Source of the DNA: CAZBWS01 sp964495705
Lineage (GTDB): Bacteria > Pseudomonadota > Gammaproteobacteria > HTCC5015
Direction of reading: 5' to 3'
DNA length: 64,000 nucleotides
Assembly (NCBI GenBank): GCA_964495705.1
Contig: CAZBWS010000006.1
Location: forward strand, 1-64,000
The translations under genes were made by a program, and so were the position numbers. Under the pieces are notes generated by a model. The model was given only the letters and a program-made list of their open reading frames with translations, did no database searches and was not told the DNA's origin. Shown here piece after piece: positions 1 to 8,738 of the stretch. Every line of letters starts with the position of its first letter. Within the stretch, counting starts at the first letter, position 1.

Positions 1-66
1 GAAAGCGCAGCATTAGCTGCATAAGTTGAGTGGCTATTTTTTGTGGGGAACACCACCGTATAAAAT

Positions 67-608
67 ATGAATAATCATCTTAAACTATTAATCTTATTTT
101 TTTGTTTCCCTGTTGATGCTCAGGAATATTTCGGTAGTGATTTATCTAGTTGGCCTCAAACTGAGTCAAGAAAAGTAAAGAATGATTTTGCTGCATGGCT
201 TTTAGTAACGCCCGACCTAGATTGGCAAAAAAATGGGCGACGCCACCAGATACCATTCCTTATTTTAACGAAGCGAAAGAGGTAAAGCTTGGTGATAAGT
301 TAATGGTTCTAACTTTTTTCACAAATCCTGGTGTAGATGCAAATGGGAAATCTCATGTCAAATGCACTTTAAAAGTTGAAAGACCTGATGGTTCATTATC
401 AATAAAAGAACAATCCTTTGATTGTATAAACGGTGAAATGAAAGGAAATCCTAGATATATCCAGCTCTCACCAGCGGTAGTACAGTTTACAGCTGAAGAA
501 AATGCCCCTTTGGGTGAGTGGAGAGTTTATGTCACATTGAAAGATGAAAATAAAAAAGTATTCTTGAAATTACGTACAATTTATAATTTTATTGGTAAAG
601 GCGGCTAA
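67..608 (+). pseudogene. Integron-cassette gene, secreted protein, broken by a 1-nt frameshift
   Basis: Two overlapping frames (67-285 and 195-608) read as one protein if one A is removed from the seven-A run at 227-233. The first frame gives a signal peptide (hydrophobic residues 5-14, then DAQ) and ...LDWQK; the second continues WATPPDTIPYF to a TAA at 606-608. The joined product is about 165-180 aa, with a probable beta-rich domain after the signal peptide. I do not recognise the family. The stop codon lies inside the TAAC box of the following attC-like site, as in cassette genes. The shift may be a sequencing error, a decayed cassette gene or polymerase slippage on the A run. The sequence alone does not decide which. 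Confidence 0.6.
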
Positions 609-727
609 CAAGTGCCGGCACAATCGCTTCGCTGGACAGCCAAACTGCTGCACTTTGTGTGTGGCTAGTGCCACTGTTACACAAAAAGCACACCAATTTG
701 TCTGTCTGTACGGCAGGCGTTATACGA
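602..727 (+). mobile_element. attC-like integron recombination site 1
   Basis: The site is an imperfect inverted repeat bounded by TAAC (606-609) and GTTA (719-722). Next to the boxes, TGCCGGCACA on the left pairs with TGTACGGCA on the right, leaving an unpaired base as in the extrahelical bases of attC bottom strands. The top of the fold holds GTGGC TAGT GCCAC. The preceding gene ends inside the left box and the next begins 14 bp after the right one. No integrase gene is visible. Confidence 0.7.
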
Positions 728-740
728 AAAGGAATGTAAT

Positions 741-1151
741 GTGAAATTCATCAAAATAGCCATAGTGATCGGTTTAGCATATTTTGGCTATTCAGTATTT
801 GCTAGCTACAAGGAAGGCGTGAAATATGCTGGCCGCACCATCCCCTTGCTAAATGAGATTTCTAGCGACTGGAGAATCGGAACTCTCAAAAAGAATATTG
901 ACCCAATGGGCTATGATGGAAACAAAGGCTTATATAAAAAAATGCTGCATAAATCCTCACATCTCGGCGCTTTTGACAAGTGTGAGGGCATGTCAGTTGG
1001 AACACCCAAAGACCTAGACATTGAGGGAGCCAAGGCAGTAGTTGGTGACTGTAAATTCAGAAATGGGACAGCTAACGTAGCTGTTATATTCTTAGAGTTT
1101 GAAGGAGAGCTTCGTGTAATGTCAGTTATTGTTAAACCAGAGGGCGTATAA
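741..1151 (+). CDS. Integron-cassette gene, membrane-anchored hypothetical protein
   Basis: This 136-aa protein starts with GTG at 741. The two nearby ATGs run straight into stop codons, and an AGGA lies about 8 bp upstream of the GTG. Residues 3-22 form one hydrophobic segment, either a signal anchor or an uncleaved signal peptide. The rest is a small hydrophilic domain with two cysteines (in DKCEG and GDCKF) that could form a disulfide in the periplasm. No family is recognised. The TAA stop (1149-1151) sits in the TAAC box of a second attC-like site. Its place between two attC-like sites marks it as a gene cassette. Confidence 0.75.
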   Translation: MKFIKIAIVIGLAYFGYSVFASYKEGVKYAGRTIPLLNEISSDWRIGTLKKNIDPMGYDGNKGLYKKMLHKSSHLGAFDKCEGMSVGTPKDLDIEGAKAVVGDCKFRNGTANVAVIFLEFEGELRVMSVIVKPEGV

Positions 1152-1250
1152 CCAGTGCGGGCACAAACGCTCCACTGCGTTGCGCTGGACAGCCAAAGCG
1201 CTGTACCTTTTGTGTGGGCTTCGCCACTTTGACCCACACTAATGTCTTCT
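1147..1250 (+). mobile_element. attC-like site 2, truncated on the right
   Basis: It begins at TAAC (1149-1152) and shares long stretches with site 1 (AGTGC.GGCACAA, GCTGGACAGCCAAA, TTTGTGTG). It contains a hairpin GTGTGGG...CCCACAC near 1213-1244. The expected right half, with a GTTA box, is absent. Another attC-like left end, CCTAACAAGGCGCTG, is at 1348-1362 without a partner. The array therefore seems to end here by erosion. The remainder of the 1152-1434 spacer holds nothing else recognisable. Confidence 0.55.
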
Positions 1251-1434
1251 TCGTTTTGGCTAATAGTCACATATGCGTGCGTAAGTATTTTATTGCGATT
1301 TACACGAAGTAAAGCGGTAAAACGAGAGGGTTCTAGTGGTTAAGAAACCTAACAAGGCGCTGTTGTCGATTCAGCTGGTACACACGCAAAAATAACGTTT
1401 TCTTCTTCTCCCAGCAATCAGTTAAAATAAGTCT

Positions 1435-2238
1435 ATGAGTAAGAAAAAACGTGAAATACCTAACTATGATTTACCTATCATAGAAACCCATTGTCATTTA
1501 GACTATTTAAAGGAGCTACCTTTAGATGAAACCTTAAACAAGGCCGCATCTATTGGCGTAGAGCGTGTTATCACCATCGCGGTCTCTCCTGACAATTTAG
1601 AAACAGTCATGGACATCACCCAGCAATACGAGCAAGTCTGGGGAACCCAAGGCATACACCCCCATGATGCGGAGCTGTACAACGACGAGGTTGAGCAGAT
1701 CATTCGCAGCAACCTGTATGACAGTAAGATTTTGGCGGTCGGTGAAATCGGCTTAGACTATTTCTACGACAACGCGGATAGGGCGGTACAGCGTGCGGTG
1801 TTTGAAAAACAGCTGGCGATTGCCGTCGAGAGGAAACTGCCCGTGGTCATTCATACCCGCGATGCGGATGAGGACACTCAGGCTATTCTTAATAATTTCG
1901 TTAACGAGATGCCCAATAAAGGCGTGATTCACAGCTTTACTTCTGGTATCGCTCTTGCTGAATACTGTTTAGGCGAAGGCTTCAACCTAGGCTTTAACGG
2001 CATCTGCACCTTTAACAAAGCAGAAAACGTGCGCGAAGTCGTGGGTATTACACCCCTAGAACAAACGCTATTAGAAACAGACTCCCCCTACCTCACTCCT
2101 ATTCCTTATAGAGGCAAAGAGAATGCGCCCTACTATTTACCTTTCATTGCAGAGAAGGTCGCCGAAGTAAAAGGTGTCAGTGTGGAAGCAGTGTTGAAGC
2201 AGACGTATCAGAATAGTTTAAAGACGTTTTTTAGCTAA
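1435..2238 (+). CDS. tatD: TatD-family metal-dependent hydrolase (DNase)
   Basis: This 267-aa TatD amidohydrolase-fold protein has the family's metal ligands: H19-C-H21 (ETHCHLD), E104 (GEIGLDY), H140 (VIHTRDA), H166 (GVIHSFTSG) and D216 (LLETDSPYL). TatD proteins are cytosolic 3'-5' nucleases or deoxyribonucleases with divalent metals; the exact substrate of this paralog cannot be fixed from sequence. The length is normal for the family. Its 3' end overlaps the convergent tag gene by 4 bp, so the two share a terminator region. It is the first conserved chromosomal gene after the cassette array. Confidence 0.9.
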   Translation: MSKKKREIPNYDLPIIETHCHLDYLKELPLDETLNKAASIGVERVITIAVSPDNLETVMDITQQYEQVWGTQGIHPHDAELYNDEVEQIIRSNLYDSKILAVGEIGLDYFYDNADRAVQRAVFEKQLAIAVERKLPVVIHTRDADEDTQAILNNFVNEMPNKGVIHSFTSGIALAEYCLGEGFNLGFNGICTFNKAENVREVVGITPLEQTLLETDSPYLTPIPYRGKENAPYYLPFIAEKVAEVKGVSVEAVLKQTYQNSLKTFFS

Positions 2239-2840
2239 ACCGGCTTTTGAAACTGCTGGCGTGCAGCGGCAGCTGCCTCGCGGTAATCACAATCAATGGC
2301 GTGATCATTCACCAAACCCATCGCCTGCATAAAGGCATAGGCAGTGGTTGGGCCAACAAATTTCCAGCCGCGCTTTTTTAACTCTTTAGATAAGGCAATC
2401 GACTCGGGGGACGTCGCCACCAACGCTACCCCATCCGTTGTTGAGCGGGGCTCAAAAGACCAAAAAAAGGCAGCGAGCGAACCTTCCTGCACCACCATTT
2501 CTTGGGCGCGTTTGGCATTATTAATCGTCGCTTCAATTTTTCCACGATGACGAACGATGCCAGCATTTTGCAATAAACGTTCAACATCTTTCTCTGTGTA
2601 TTGGGCGATTTTATAAAAATCAAACTGCTGAAAAGCCGCGCGGAAGTTTTCGCGCTTATTTAATATGGTCAGCCAGCTTAAGCCGGACTGAAAACCTTCT
2701 AAACAGATTTTCTCGAACAGTCGCTGATCGTTATCGACGGGGTAACCCCACTCACTATCGTGGTAGCTCATATATTCTGGTGTAGACTCGCACCACCAAC
2801 AACGTAACTTTCCATCTGTAGCTTTAAAAGATTTTTTCAT
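2235..2840 (-). CDS. tag: DNA-3-methyladenine glycosylase I
   Basis: This 201-aa cytosolic base-excision enzyme removes 3-methyladenine from alkylated DNA. The Tag signature is clear: N-terminal C14 with WWC, H27 followed by DSEWG, the EGFQSGLSW segment around 48-56, and a C-terminal NDHAIDC that supplies H180 and C184. These cysteines and histidines match the Tag zinc snap. The start overlaps the stop of the upstream regulator by 4 bp (ATGA), which indicates translational coupling in a regulator-tag operon. Confidence 0.93.
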   Translation of the reverse strand: MKKSFKATDGKLRCWWCESTPEYMSYHDSEWGYPVDNDQRLFEKICLEGFQSGLSWLTILNKRENFRAAFQQFDFYKIAQYTEKDVERLLQNAGIVRHRGKIEATINNAKRAQEMVVQEGSLAAFFWSFEPRSTTDGVALVATSPESIALSKELKKRGWKFVGPTTAYAFMQAMGLVNDHAIDCDYREAAAAARQQFQKPV

Positions 2841-3547
2841 GACTTTTTCTTTGGCGCAGCACGTTCAGCTTTTTCTAGTTTGGGCTTTTTTTCCTTGCGC
2901 TTGTCTTTCGTCTTTTTTTGCCGGTCACTTTCCGTAAGCCAGCTGCCCGCCCCCAAGAAAATCAAGCGCACTTGTTTTATCGCTCGCTCGCGAATCGCCG
3001 CAATCATATTGGCACTGCTCTCTGGCAAGTCCAATACTTCAGTTGTAGTTCCAAAAACCGTTTGAATCACTAGGTGGCCCAACATATCCATATCTGTTGC
3101 ACTGATATGAGTGAGTATACCGAGACGACTCAGATCCATTACCATTTCTTTAGCAAAGTACCCCATCTCATTGCGTATAGCTTCACGCATAGCAGGAGAC
3201 CCTCCCGTTACACTTTGTGCCATAAAGCGAAATAATGCCGGTTCTTTTTGAACATGCTCTATATAAAAATTAACCGAGTCTGAAATTATACTGTCTGCGG
3301 CCAAGCCTTGTAGACGAGCCTGTCGCATGATCTGGCGCAACAATAAGCCAAACTCATCAGCCAAGGCTAAGCCGAGCTCATCAAGGTCTTTAAAGTGCCG
3401 ATAGAAAGCATTGGGCACGACCCCTGCACGCTTAGCAACCTCTCTTAAACTCAAGCTTGAATAATGACTACCTCCTGCTACAAGAGCCAAGGCGCTATCC
3501 ATCAGCGCCTTACGTGTTCTTAATTTTCTGTCTACCTGGCTAACCAT
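2837..3547 (-). CDS. TetR-family regulator of unsaturated fatty-acid genes (DesT/FabR type)
   Basis: This 236-aa TetR repressor has its helix-turn-helix at about residues 32-53. The sequence LSLREVAKRAG...NAFYRHFKDLDELGL closely follows FabR and DesT, which sense the saturated/unsaturated acyl-CoA balance and repress desaturase genes. It is divergent from a ferredoxin reductase and two desaturases, the same arrangement as desT-desCB in Pseudomonas. The last 30 or so residues form a Lys-rich tail that is unusual for the family. A perfect TGTGTACACA lies 43 bp upstream of its start, so autoregulation is likely. Whether it is closer to DesT or FabR in ligand response is not visible. Confidence 0.85.
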   Translation of the reverse strand: MVSQVDRKLRTRKALMDSALALVAGGSHYSSLSLREVAKRAGVVPNAFYRHFKDLDELGLALADEFGLLLRQIMRQARLQGLAADSIISDSVNFYIEHVQKEPALFRFMAQSVTGGSPAMREAIRNEMGYFAKEMVMDLSRLGILTHISATDMDMLGHLVIQTVFGTTTEVLDLPESSANMIAAIRERAIKQVRLIFLGAGSWLTESDRQKKTKDKRKEKKPKLEKAERAAPKKKS

Positions 3548-3590
3548 GACCTTTTACTCGTTAAGCTATTGTCTTGCTCGAACTTTAACA

Positions 3591-3600
3591 TGTGTACACA
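3591..3600. promoter_or_regulatory. Palindrome TGTGTACACA, candidate DesT/FabR-type operator
   Basis: A perfect 10-bp palindrome 43 bp upstream of the TetR-family start codon. It shares the GTACA core with the second palindrome at 3783-3798, which suggests the same regulator binds both. Binding is inferred. Confidence 0.55.
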
Positions 3601-3782
3601 AAAAAACCCTATATGCAGCATAGTCTTGCTCAGCAAGTTCTAAAACGCAAAAACAAACTTAGTTCTTATTCATACATATTTTTCACGACACAATAAAATA
3701 CATAAGCCATTGTTTTTAAATAACTTTAAAAAATAATAAGTCAAATACGCCAAACATAATCATTGGAAAACAAAACAAAGTA

Positions 3783-3798
3783 GTGTACAAATGTACAC
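3783..3798. promoter_or_regulatory. Inverted repeat GTGTACA-AA-TGTACAC, candidate operator of the desaturase operon
   Basis: Two perfect 7-bp arms around AA, ending 23 bp before the ATG at 3822. FabR and DesT bind palindromes placed over the promoters of desaturase genes. The spacing here would block transcription initiation or early elongation. The rest of the 274-bp divergent spacer is AT-rich and shows no other clear element. Confidence 0.65.
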
Positions 3799-3821
3799 AC
3801 TTAAAATGAGAGCACCACAGA

Positions 3822-4937
3822 ATGGCGACTTTACAAGACAAGCAAACACATGGCTGGATCAACAAAGCCTATACTGAATTTTCTATGGCCTTGGTTAATA
3901 ACGCCAATATTAAGGCCTACGCAGAACCCTTAATACAGCCACTATTCCCCATGTGGAGCGCCCAGGCTTATCGTGCAAAAGTTATGCGCGTCAGAGAGGA
4001 AAGCCACAATTGTTATAGCTTGGTACTTCGCCCCAATAAAAAATGGAAGGGCTTTCAACCCGGTCAGTATATAGAACTACAGGTCGTTAAAGATGGTGCG
4101 CACGTCACGCGCTGCTTTAGTATTTCATCTGCTCCAGACCAGTTCACACAGTATGGAACTATTGAAATCACCATTCGCGCCCAAGATAAGGGCAGAATTA
4201 CCCCTTGGCTAAAGACCGCACTGGACGAACATAGCACCGTAGGCATCTCTAGTGCTCAGGGTGAATTCATTATAAAGGATAGATCTCGTCCTATTTTAAT
4301 GATCGCAGGCGGCAGTGGCATAACGCCATTTAGGAGTTTTTTACAAAGCCAGACCGATATATGGCCTATTCAAAAATCCACTTTATTCTATTACGCACGC
4401 GAACATGGGGAGCATTTGTTTAATCGCGAGCTACTTAGCTTCGGAGCGAGCAGCAGTCGTATTAATACACATCTTATTAGCACTCAAGAAGTGGGACACC
4501 TATCCCTTGAACAGCTTCAACAACAATGTCCTGATTACCTAAGCTATGACATCTATATCTGCGGCCCCAACAATATGATTTCAGAAATACAAGAACTCTT
4601 AATCACTGGCGACGTAGACAGCAAGAATATTTTCATAGAGCGATTTGGCCCCGCCCCTGTGGACTTTAGCAAGCTAGATCAATCTGGCAGCGTTAACTTC
4701 ACACACTCGCGCAAGTCTGCAGAAATGGGAGACAGCCAAAACCTTCTGGTATTAGCAGAGGACAATGGCCTACAACCCGAATCCGGTTGTCGTATGGGCA
4801 TTTGTCACAAATGTTCCTGCCGTAAAAAAAGTGGTGTCGTCTACAACACCTTAACTGACAGCTACTCCGACACGGGACAAGAAGATATTCAGCTTTGTGT
4901 GTCTATTCCTGTTGGCGAAGTCAACTTAGACCTATAA
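3822..4937 (+). CDS. Ferredoxin-NADP reductase-type oxidoreductase, electron donor to desaturases (DesC-like)
   Basis: This 371-aa flavoprotein has an FAD-binding barrel (RCFSISSAP, 97-105), an NAD(P) domain (GGSGITP, 163-169) and a C-terminal plant-type [2Fe-2S] domain with ligands C323, C328, C331 and C359. It would pass electrons from NAD(P)H through FAD and the cluster to membrane desaturases. The genes directly downstream are two such desaturases, which matches the DesC-DesB and Rv3230c-DesA3 pairs. It is the first gene of the operon, 23 bp after a palindromic candidate operator. Confidence 0.88.
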   Translation: MATLQDKQTHGWINKAYTEFSMALVNNANIKAYAEPLIQPLFPMWSAQAYRAKVMRVREESHNCYSLVLRPNKKWKGFQPGQYIELQVVKDGAHVTRCFSISSAPDQFTQYGTIEITIRAQDKGRITPWLKTALDEHSTVGISSAQGEFIIKDRSRPILMIAGGSGITPFRSFLQSQTDIWPIQKSTLFYYAREHGEHLFNRELLSFGASSSRINTHLISTQEVGHLSLEQLQQQCPDYLSYDIYICGPNNMISEIQELLITGDVDSKNIFIERFGPAPVDFSKLDQSGSVNFTHSRKSAEMGDSQNLLVLAEDNGLQPESGCRMGICHKCSCRKKSGVVYNTLTDSYSDTGQEDIQLCVSIPVGEVNLDL

Positions 4938-4948
4938 GGGTATTCATC

Positions 4949-6013
4949 ATGCAAAAACCTAATGCTGAACAACTATTAACGCTAGAAAAATCCTTTGACG
5001 AGATCCGCGATGAAGTCATGGCAGATCTCGGTGAACGCGATGCAAAGCATATCCGCAAGATCATCCGCATTCAGCGCAGCTGTGAAGTCAGTGGCCGACT
5101 ACTGATTATGTTTGGCTTCAACCCCATACCTTGGGCGGCGGGTGCGAGCTTATTGGGGCTATCAAAAATACTGGAGACCATGGAAATTGGTCACAATGTA
5201 ATGCATGGCCAGTACGACTGGATGAATGATCCGCACATTAACTCTAAGACCTATGACTGGGATACCGCCTGCCCTGGGGAGTCTTGGAAAGAAACCCATA
5301 ACCACGAACACCACACTTATACCAATATACTCGGTAAAGACCGCGACTACGGCTATGACGTATTGCGCTTAACCCATGAAGAAAAGTGGCATCCTGCCAA
5401 TTTATTTCAAATCGTCTATTACGGTTTTCTGAGTATTTTTTTCCAATGGGGTGTGGCACTGCATGAGCTCAATTTTAACAGCATTCTGAAAGGCGATGTG
5501 AGCCTGAAAGAAAAGCTACCCTTCTTAAAACAGCTGGGCAAGAAGAGCGTACGCCAAATATTTAAGGACTACATCTTCTTTCCTTTAATTGCTGGCCCAT
5601 TTTTCCTGCAAGTGCTATTGGGCAATATCGTTGCCAATCTCATTCGCAATCTATGGTCCTCTACCATTATCTTCTGCGGTCACTTCCCAGAAGAGGTAGA
5701 AACCTTTTCCATAGAAGAATGTGAAAACGAAAGCAAAGGTCACTGGTATTACCGTCAAATGCTGGGCTCTGCCAACTTTAGCGGCGGCCCATTGCTGCAT
5801 ACCTTAAGCGGCAATCTTAGCTTTCAAGTAGAACACCACTTGTTCCCCGATATACCAGCGCATCGCTATGCAGAAATATCACCTAAAGTACAAGCGGTCG
5901 CCAAAGAGCTAGGCATCCCGTACCACACAGGGTCATTCTTGCGTCAGTACAGTACCGTGCTCAAACGTATTTTAGTACACTCCTTACCAAGCCCTAAATC
6001 AGCTGTGGCTTAA
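4949..6013 (+). CDS. Membrane fatty-acid desaturase, first tandem copy (DesB/DesA3-like)
   Basis: The best start is the ATG at 4949, preceded by TAAGGG about 9 bp upstream; a frame from 4895 overlaps the reductase. The 354-aa protein has the three histidine boxes of the FA_desaturase family: H82-NVM-H86, H117-N-H119-E-H121-H122, and QVEHH ending at H297. Hydrophobic segments lie near 50-80 and 185-250. It would introduce a cis double bond into an acyl-CoA or acyl-lipid at the inner membrane, with electrons from the upstream reductase. Regiochemistry cannot be read from sequence. The next gene is a close paralog. Confidence 0.88.
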   Translation: MQKPNAEQLLTLEKSFDEIRDEVMADLGERDAKHIRKIIRIQRSCEVSGRLLIMFGFNPIPWAAGASLLGLSKILETMEIGHNVMHGQYDWMNDPHINSKTYDWDTACPGESWKETHNHEHHTYTNILGKDRDYGYDVLRLTHEEKWHPANLFQIVYYGFLSIFFQWGVALHELNFNSILKGDVSLKEKLPFLKQLGKKSVRQIFKDYIFFPLIAGPFFLQVLLGNIVANLIRNLWSSTIIFCGHFPEEVETFSIEECENESKGHWYYRQMLGSANFSGGPLLHTLSGNLSFQVEHHLFPDIPAHRYAEISPKVQAVAKELGIPYHTGSFLRQYSTVLKRILVHSLPSPKSAVA

Positions 6014-6081
6014 TTTAAAAAAATTGAATTTAACGGGCTCCCGCACACTGCGAGGGGCCTTTGCTTGTGAAGAGACTATAA

Positions 6082-7170
6082 ATGAAAACCCTCTCCCCTC
6101 AACAATTACAAAATTTAGAAATAGACTTAAACGCTATACGCGAACAGGCCTGTGACAAAGTTGGTCAGTACGATGCCAACTATATAATGCGTATGGTGCG
6201 ACTTCAGCGCATACTGGAAATCAGTGCGCGGGTATTAATGCCCCTTGGATTTTTCTTACCCGGGTTATGGCTGATCGCTGTACTGTTATTAGCCGGTGCA
6301 AAAATTCTCGACAATATGGAGATTGGTCACAATGTACTACACGGCCAATACGACTGGATGAACCATCCCAGCATTAACTCCAGAACCTATGAATGGGATA
6401 TTGCCTGTGATGCAAAATCTTGGCAGCGAACACACAATGTAGAGCATCACAGCTATACCAACATCATCGGTAAAGACCGTGATTTTGGCTATGGCCTGCT
6501 ACGCATGAGTGATGATTTTCGCTGGAAGCTAAAAAATACTTGGCAGTTTATTACCTATATCAACCTCAGCCTGTTATTTGAATGGGGCGTGGCTTATCAC
6601 GAGTTAGCAGGTGAACGTGTATTTATTGGTAGAAAAAAAGATGCTGACAAAGAACAGCACAGAACTTTAAAAAAAGCCTTTTTCAAAAAAGGCTTTAGGC
6701 AAATTTTTAAGGACTATATATTTTTCCCCTTGATCTGCTGGCCAGTAGCGCTACCTGTTTTATTGGGCAACCTCTGCGCTAATCTGCTGCGTAATCTATG
6801 GACATCCACGGTGATATTCTGCGGCCACTTTACCGAAGACGTACACACCTTCAGCGAAGCCGAATGCGAAGGAGAAAGTAAAGGGCACTGGTATTATCGC
6901 CAAATGCTCGGCTCATCTAACTTTACCGGCCCGCGCTGGCTACATATTATGAGCGGGCACCTCAGCTGCCAGATTGAACACCACCTATTCCCTGACATAC
7001 CTGCCCACCGCTATGTGGAAATGTCTAAGCAGGTTGAAGTTGTGGCAAAGAAATATAATATCCCTTACAACCAAGGCAGCTTTATCAAGCAGTATTCAAC
7101 GGTGCTTAAACGTATATTTAAGTATTCGCTGCCAACTAAAGCTGAAAATGCCGTGCAGGTGAGTTCTTAG
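6082..7170 (+). CDS. Membrane fatty-acid desaturase, second tandem copy
   Basis: This 362-aa paralog of the preceding gene has the same histidine boxes (H83-NVL-H87, H118-NVE-H122-H123, QIEHH ending at H301) and long shared stretches (GHWYYRQMLGS, EHHLFPDIPAHRY). It differs by an insertion near 178-190. The 68-bp spacer contains an imperfect GC-rich hairpin around 6028-6052, which may lower read-through or adjust stoichiometry between copies. Tandem retention suggests different acyl-chain or positional specificity. A copy of the ATGCGGATAGGCT motif follows the stop codon at 7175. Confidence 0.87.
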   Translation: MKTLSPQQLQNLEIDLNAIREQACDKVGQYDANYIMRMVRLQRILEISARVLMPLGFFLPGLWLIAVLLLAGAKILDNMEIGHNVLHGQYDWMNHPSINSRTYEWDIACDAKSWQRTHNVEHHSYTNIIGKDRDFGYGLLRMSDDFRWKLKNTWQFITYINLSLLFEWGVAYHELAGERVFIGRKKDADKEQHRTLKKAFFKKGFRQIFKDYIFFPLICWPVALPVLLGNLCANLLRNLWTSTVIFCGHFTEDVHTFSEAECEGESKGHWYYRQMLGSSNFTGPRWLHIMSGHLSCQIEHHLFPDIPAHRYVEMSKQVEVVAKKYNIPYNQGSFIKQYSTVLKRIFKYSLPTKAENAVQVSS

Positions 7171-7174
7171 CGTT

Positions 7175-7187
7175 ATGCGGATAGGCT
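7175..7187 (+). repeat. Dispersed motif ATGCGGATAGGCT, intergenic copy
   Basis: A full match to the extended consensus, 4 bp after the desaturase stop codon. It is one of 22 copies of ATGCGGATA in the window. The rest of the 119-bp spacer to 7290 shows nothing recognisable. Confidence 0.8.
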
Positions 7188-7289
7188 GCTTTCTGTCCTC
7201 AAATCACCCCTACTCTGTCACCGAATAACCTGTTCACTTTCGTTGAATAAAGAGACATTATTAGCCTACAGATAATAAGAGTCACAACT

Positions 7290-8732
7290 ATGCAACCAGA
7301 GAACATCGATATCGTCATCATCGGCGCTGGCCTTAGCGGCATCGGCGCCGCCTGCCATATGTCTAAGCAGTGCCCTAGCAAAAAGGTGGTCATTTTAGAG
7401 GGGCGAGAGGCCATGGGCGGTACATGGGACTTATTTCGCTACCCCGGCATTCGCTCTGACTCTGATATGTTCACGCTGGGTTATAAGTTTAAGCCTTGGA
7501 CTGCGGGCAAGCCCATTGCCGATGGCGAAGATATCCGCAATTACATCATTGAAGCCGCTGAAGAACACAAGGTGACGGATAAGATTCGCTATAACCACAA
7601 GGTATTGGGCGCATCTTGGTCTAGCCCTGACGCGCTGTGGACACTGGATGTGGAAGTGGATGGGGAGCCTCAGCAAATCAAGTGTAATTTCATGCTGTGC
7701 TGCACCGGCTACTATAGCTACGAAAAGGGCTTTAGCCCTGAGTTTAAAGACAGTAAAAAATTCAAAGGCCAAATCATTCACCCTCAACATTGGCCTGAAA
7801 ACCTAGACTACAGCGATAAAAAAGTCGTAATTATTGGCAGTGGCGCGACGGCTATCACCCTATTACCTTCCATGGCAGTGCAGGCCGAACATGTGACCAT
7901 GTTACAGCGCTCGCCCTCTTATATATTAGGCGTGCCGCAAAAAGACCCGATGTTGGACAAGCTGCGCAGGCACTTGCCCGAGTCCGCCGTGTATAAAGCC
8001 ATACGTGCGCGCAACATTGCCTTTGGCATGGGCTTTTTCCAATACGCTAGAAAATTCCCAGAAAAGATGAAGGCCTTTATCAAAGAGCACAACCAGCGTC
8101 GCCTGCCAGATGACTTTGACTATAGCCACTTCACCCCCAAGTACGACCCATGGGATGAACGCCTATGTGCTGCGCCGGATGCAGACTTTTTCAAAGCGAT
8201 TAAAAACGGGCAGGCCTCCATTGTTACCGACCATATCGAGGCCTTTGATAAAACGGGCATTCAATTAAAGTCAGGAGAGCATTTAGACGCCGACATTATC
8301 ATCACAGCCACAGGGCTTAATGTGCAGTTGATGGGCAATATGTCACTGCAGGTAGACGGCAAGGCATTCACCTATAGCGACAAAATGATCTATCGCGGCA
8401 CACTGGTAGAGCAGCTACCCAATATGGGCATGGTGTTTGGCTATACCAACTCGTCATGGACCTTAAAAGCAGACTTAATCAGTGAGTATATTTGCCGTTT
8501 GATCAATCACATGGACAAGAAAGGGTTACGCAAAGTCATGCCGGTCAACAACGACGCCAGCGTAACCCAGCAACCCTTCTTGGATTTACAGTCAGGCTAT
8601 GTACAGCGCGCCAAGGGCGACATTCCTCAACAAGGCAGCAAGCTGCCTTGGAAGATTTACCAAAACTATAGCTTAGACTTGGCTATGTTTAAGTCTGCGC
8701 GGTTTAAGGATAAGAACCTGGAGTTTAAATAG
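7290..8732 (+). CDS. Flavin-containing monooxygenase, Baeyer-Villiger type (EthA-like)
   Basis: This 480-aa protein has an N-terminal FAD Rossmann motif (IGAGLSGIG, 11-19), the GGTWDLFRYPGIRSD segment typical of Baeyer-Villiger enzymes, the fingerprint FKGQIIHPQHWPE (FxGxxxHxxxWP), and an NADPH motif (VIIGSGATA). Such enzymes use NADPH and O2 to convert ketones to esters, and some oxidise sulfides. The substrate is unknown. It stands alone between the desaturase operon and a PD-(D/E)XK-like gene and ends in a motif-pair hairpin. Other oxidoreductases in the window (alcohol dehydrogenase, SDRs) fit lipid or ketone metabolism, but no shared operon is seen. Confidence 0.85.
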   Translation: MQPENIDIVIIGAGLSGIGAACHMSKQCPSKKVVILEGREAMGGTWDLFRYPGIRSDSDMFTLGYKFKPWTAGKPIADGEDIRNYIIEAAEEHKVTDKIRYNHKVLGASWSSPDALWTLDVEVDGEPQQIKCNFMLCCTGYYSYEKGFSPEFKDSKKFKGQIIHPQHWPENLDYSDKKVVIIGSGATAITLLPSMAVQAEHVTMLQRSPSYILGVPQKDPMLDKLRRHLPESAVYKAIRARNIAFGMGFFQYARKFPEKMKAFIKEHNQRRLPDDFDYSHFTPKYDPWDERLCAAPDADFFKAIKNGQASIVTDHIEAFDKTGIQLKSGEHLDADIIITATGLNVQLMGNMSLQVDGKAFTYSDKMIYRGTLVEQLPNMGMVFGYTNSSWTLKADLISEYICRLINHMDKKGLRKVMPVNNDASVTQQPFLDLQSGYVQRAKGDIPQQGSKLPWKIYQNYSLDLAMFKSARFKDKNLEFK

Positions 8733-8738
8733 AAGGGT

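Noticed and set aside
911..1270. 119-codon ORF on the minus strand over the second cassette gene
   Set aside because: It is antisense to a gene with a good start and attC context and shows no recognisable protein features.
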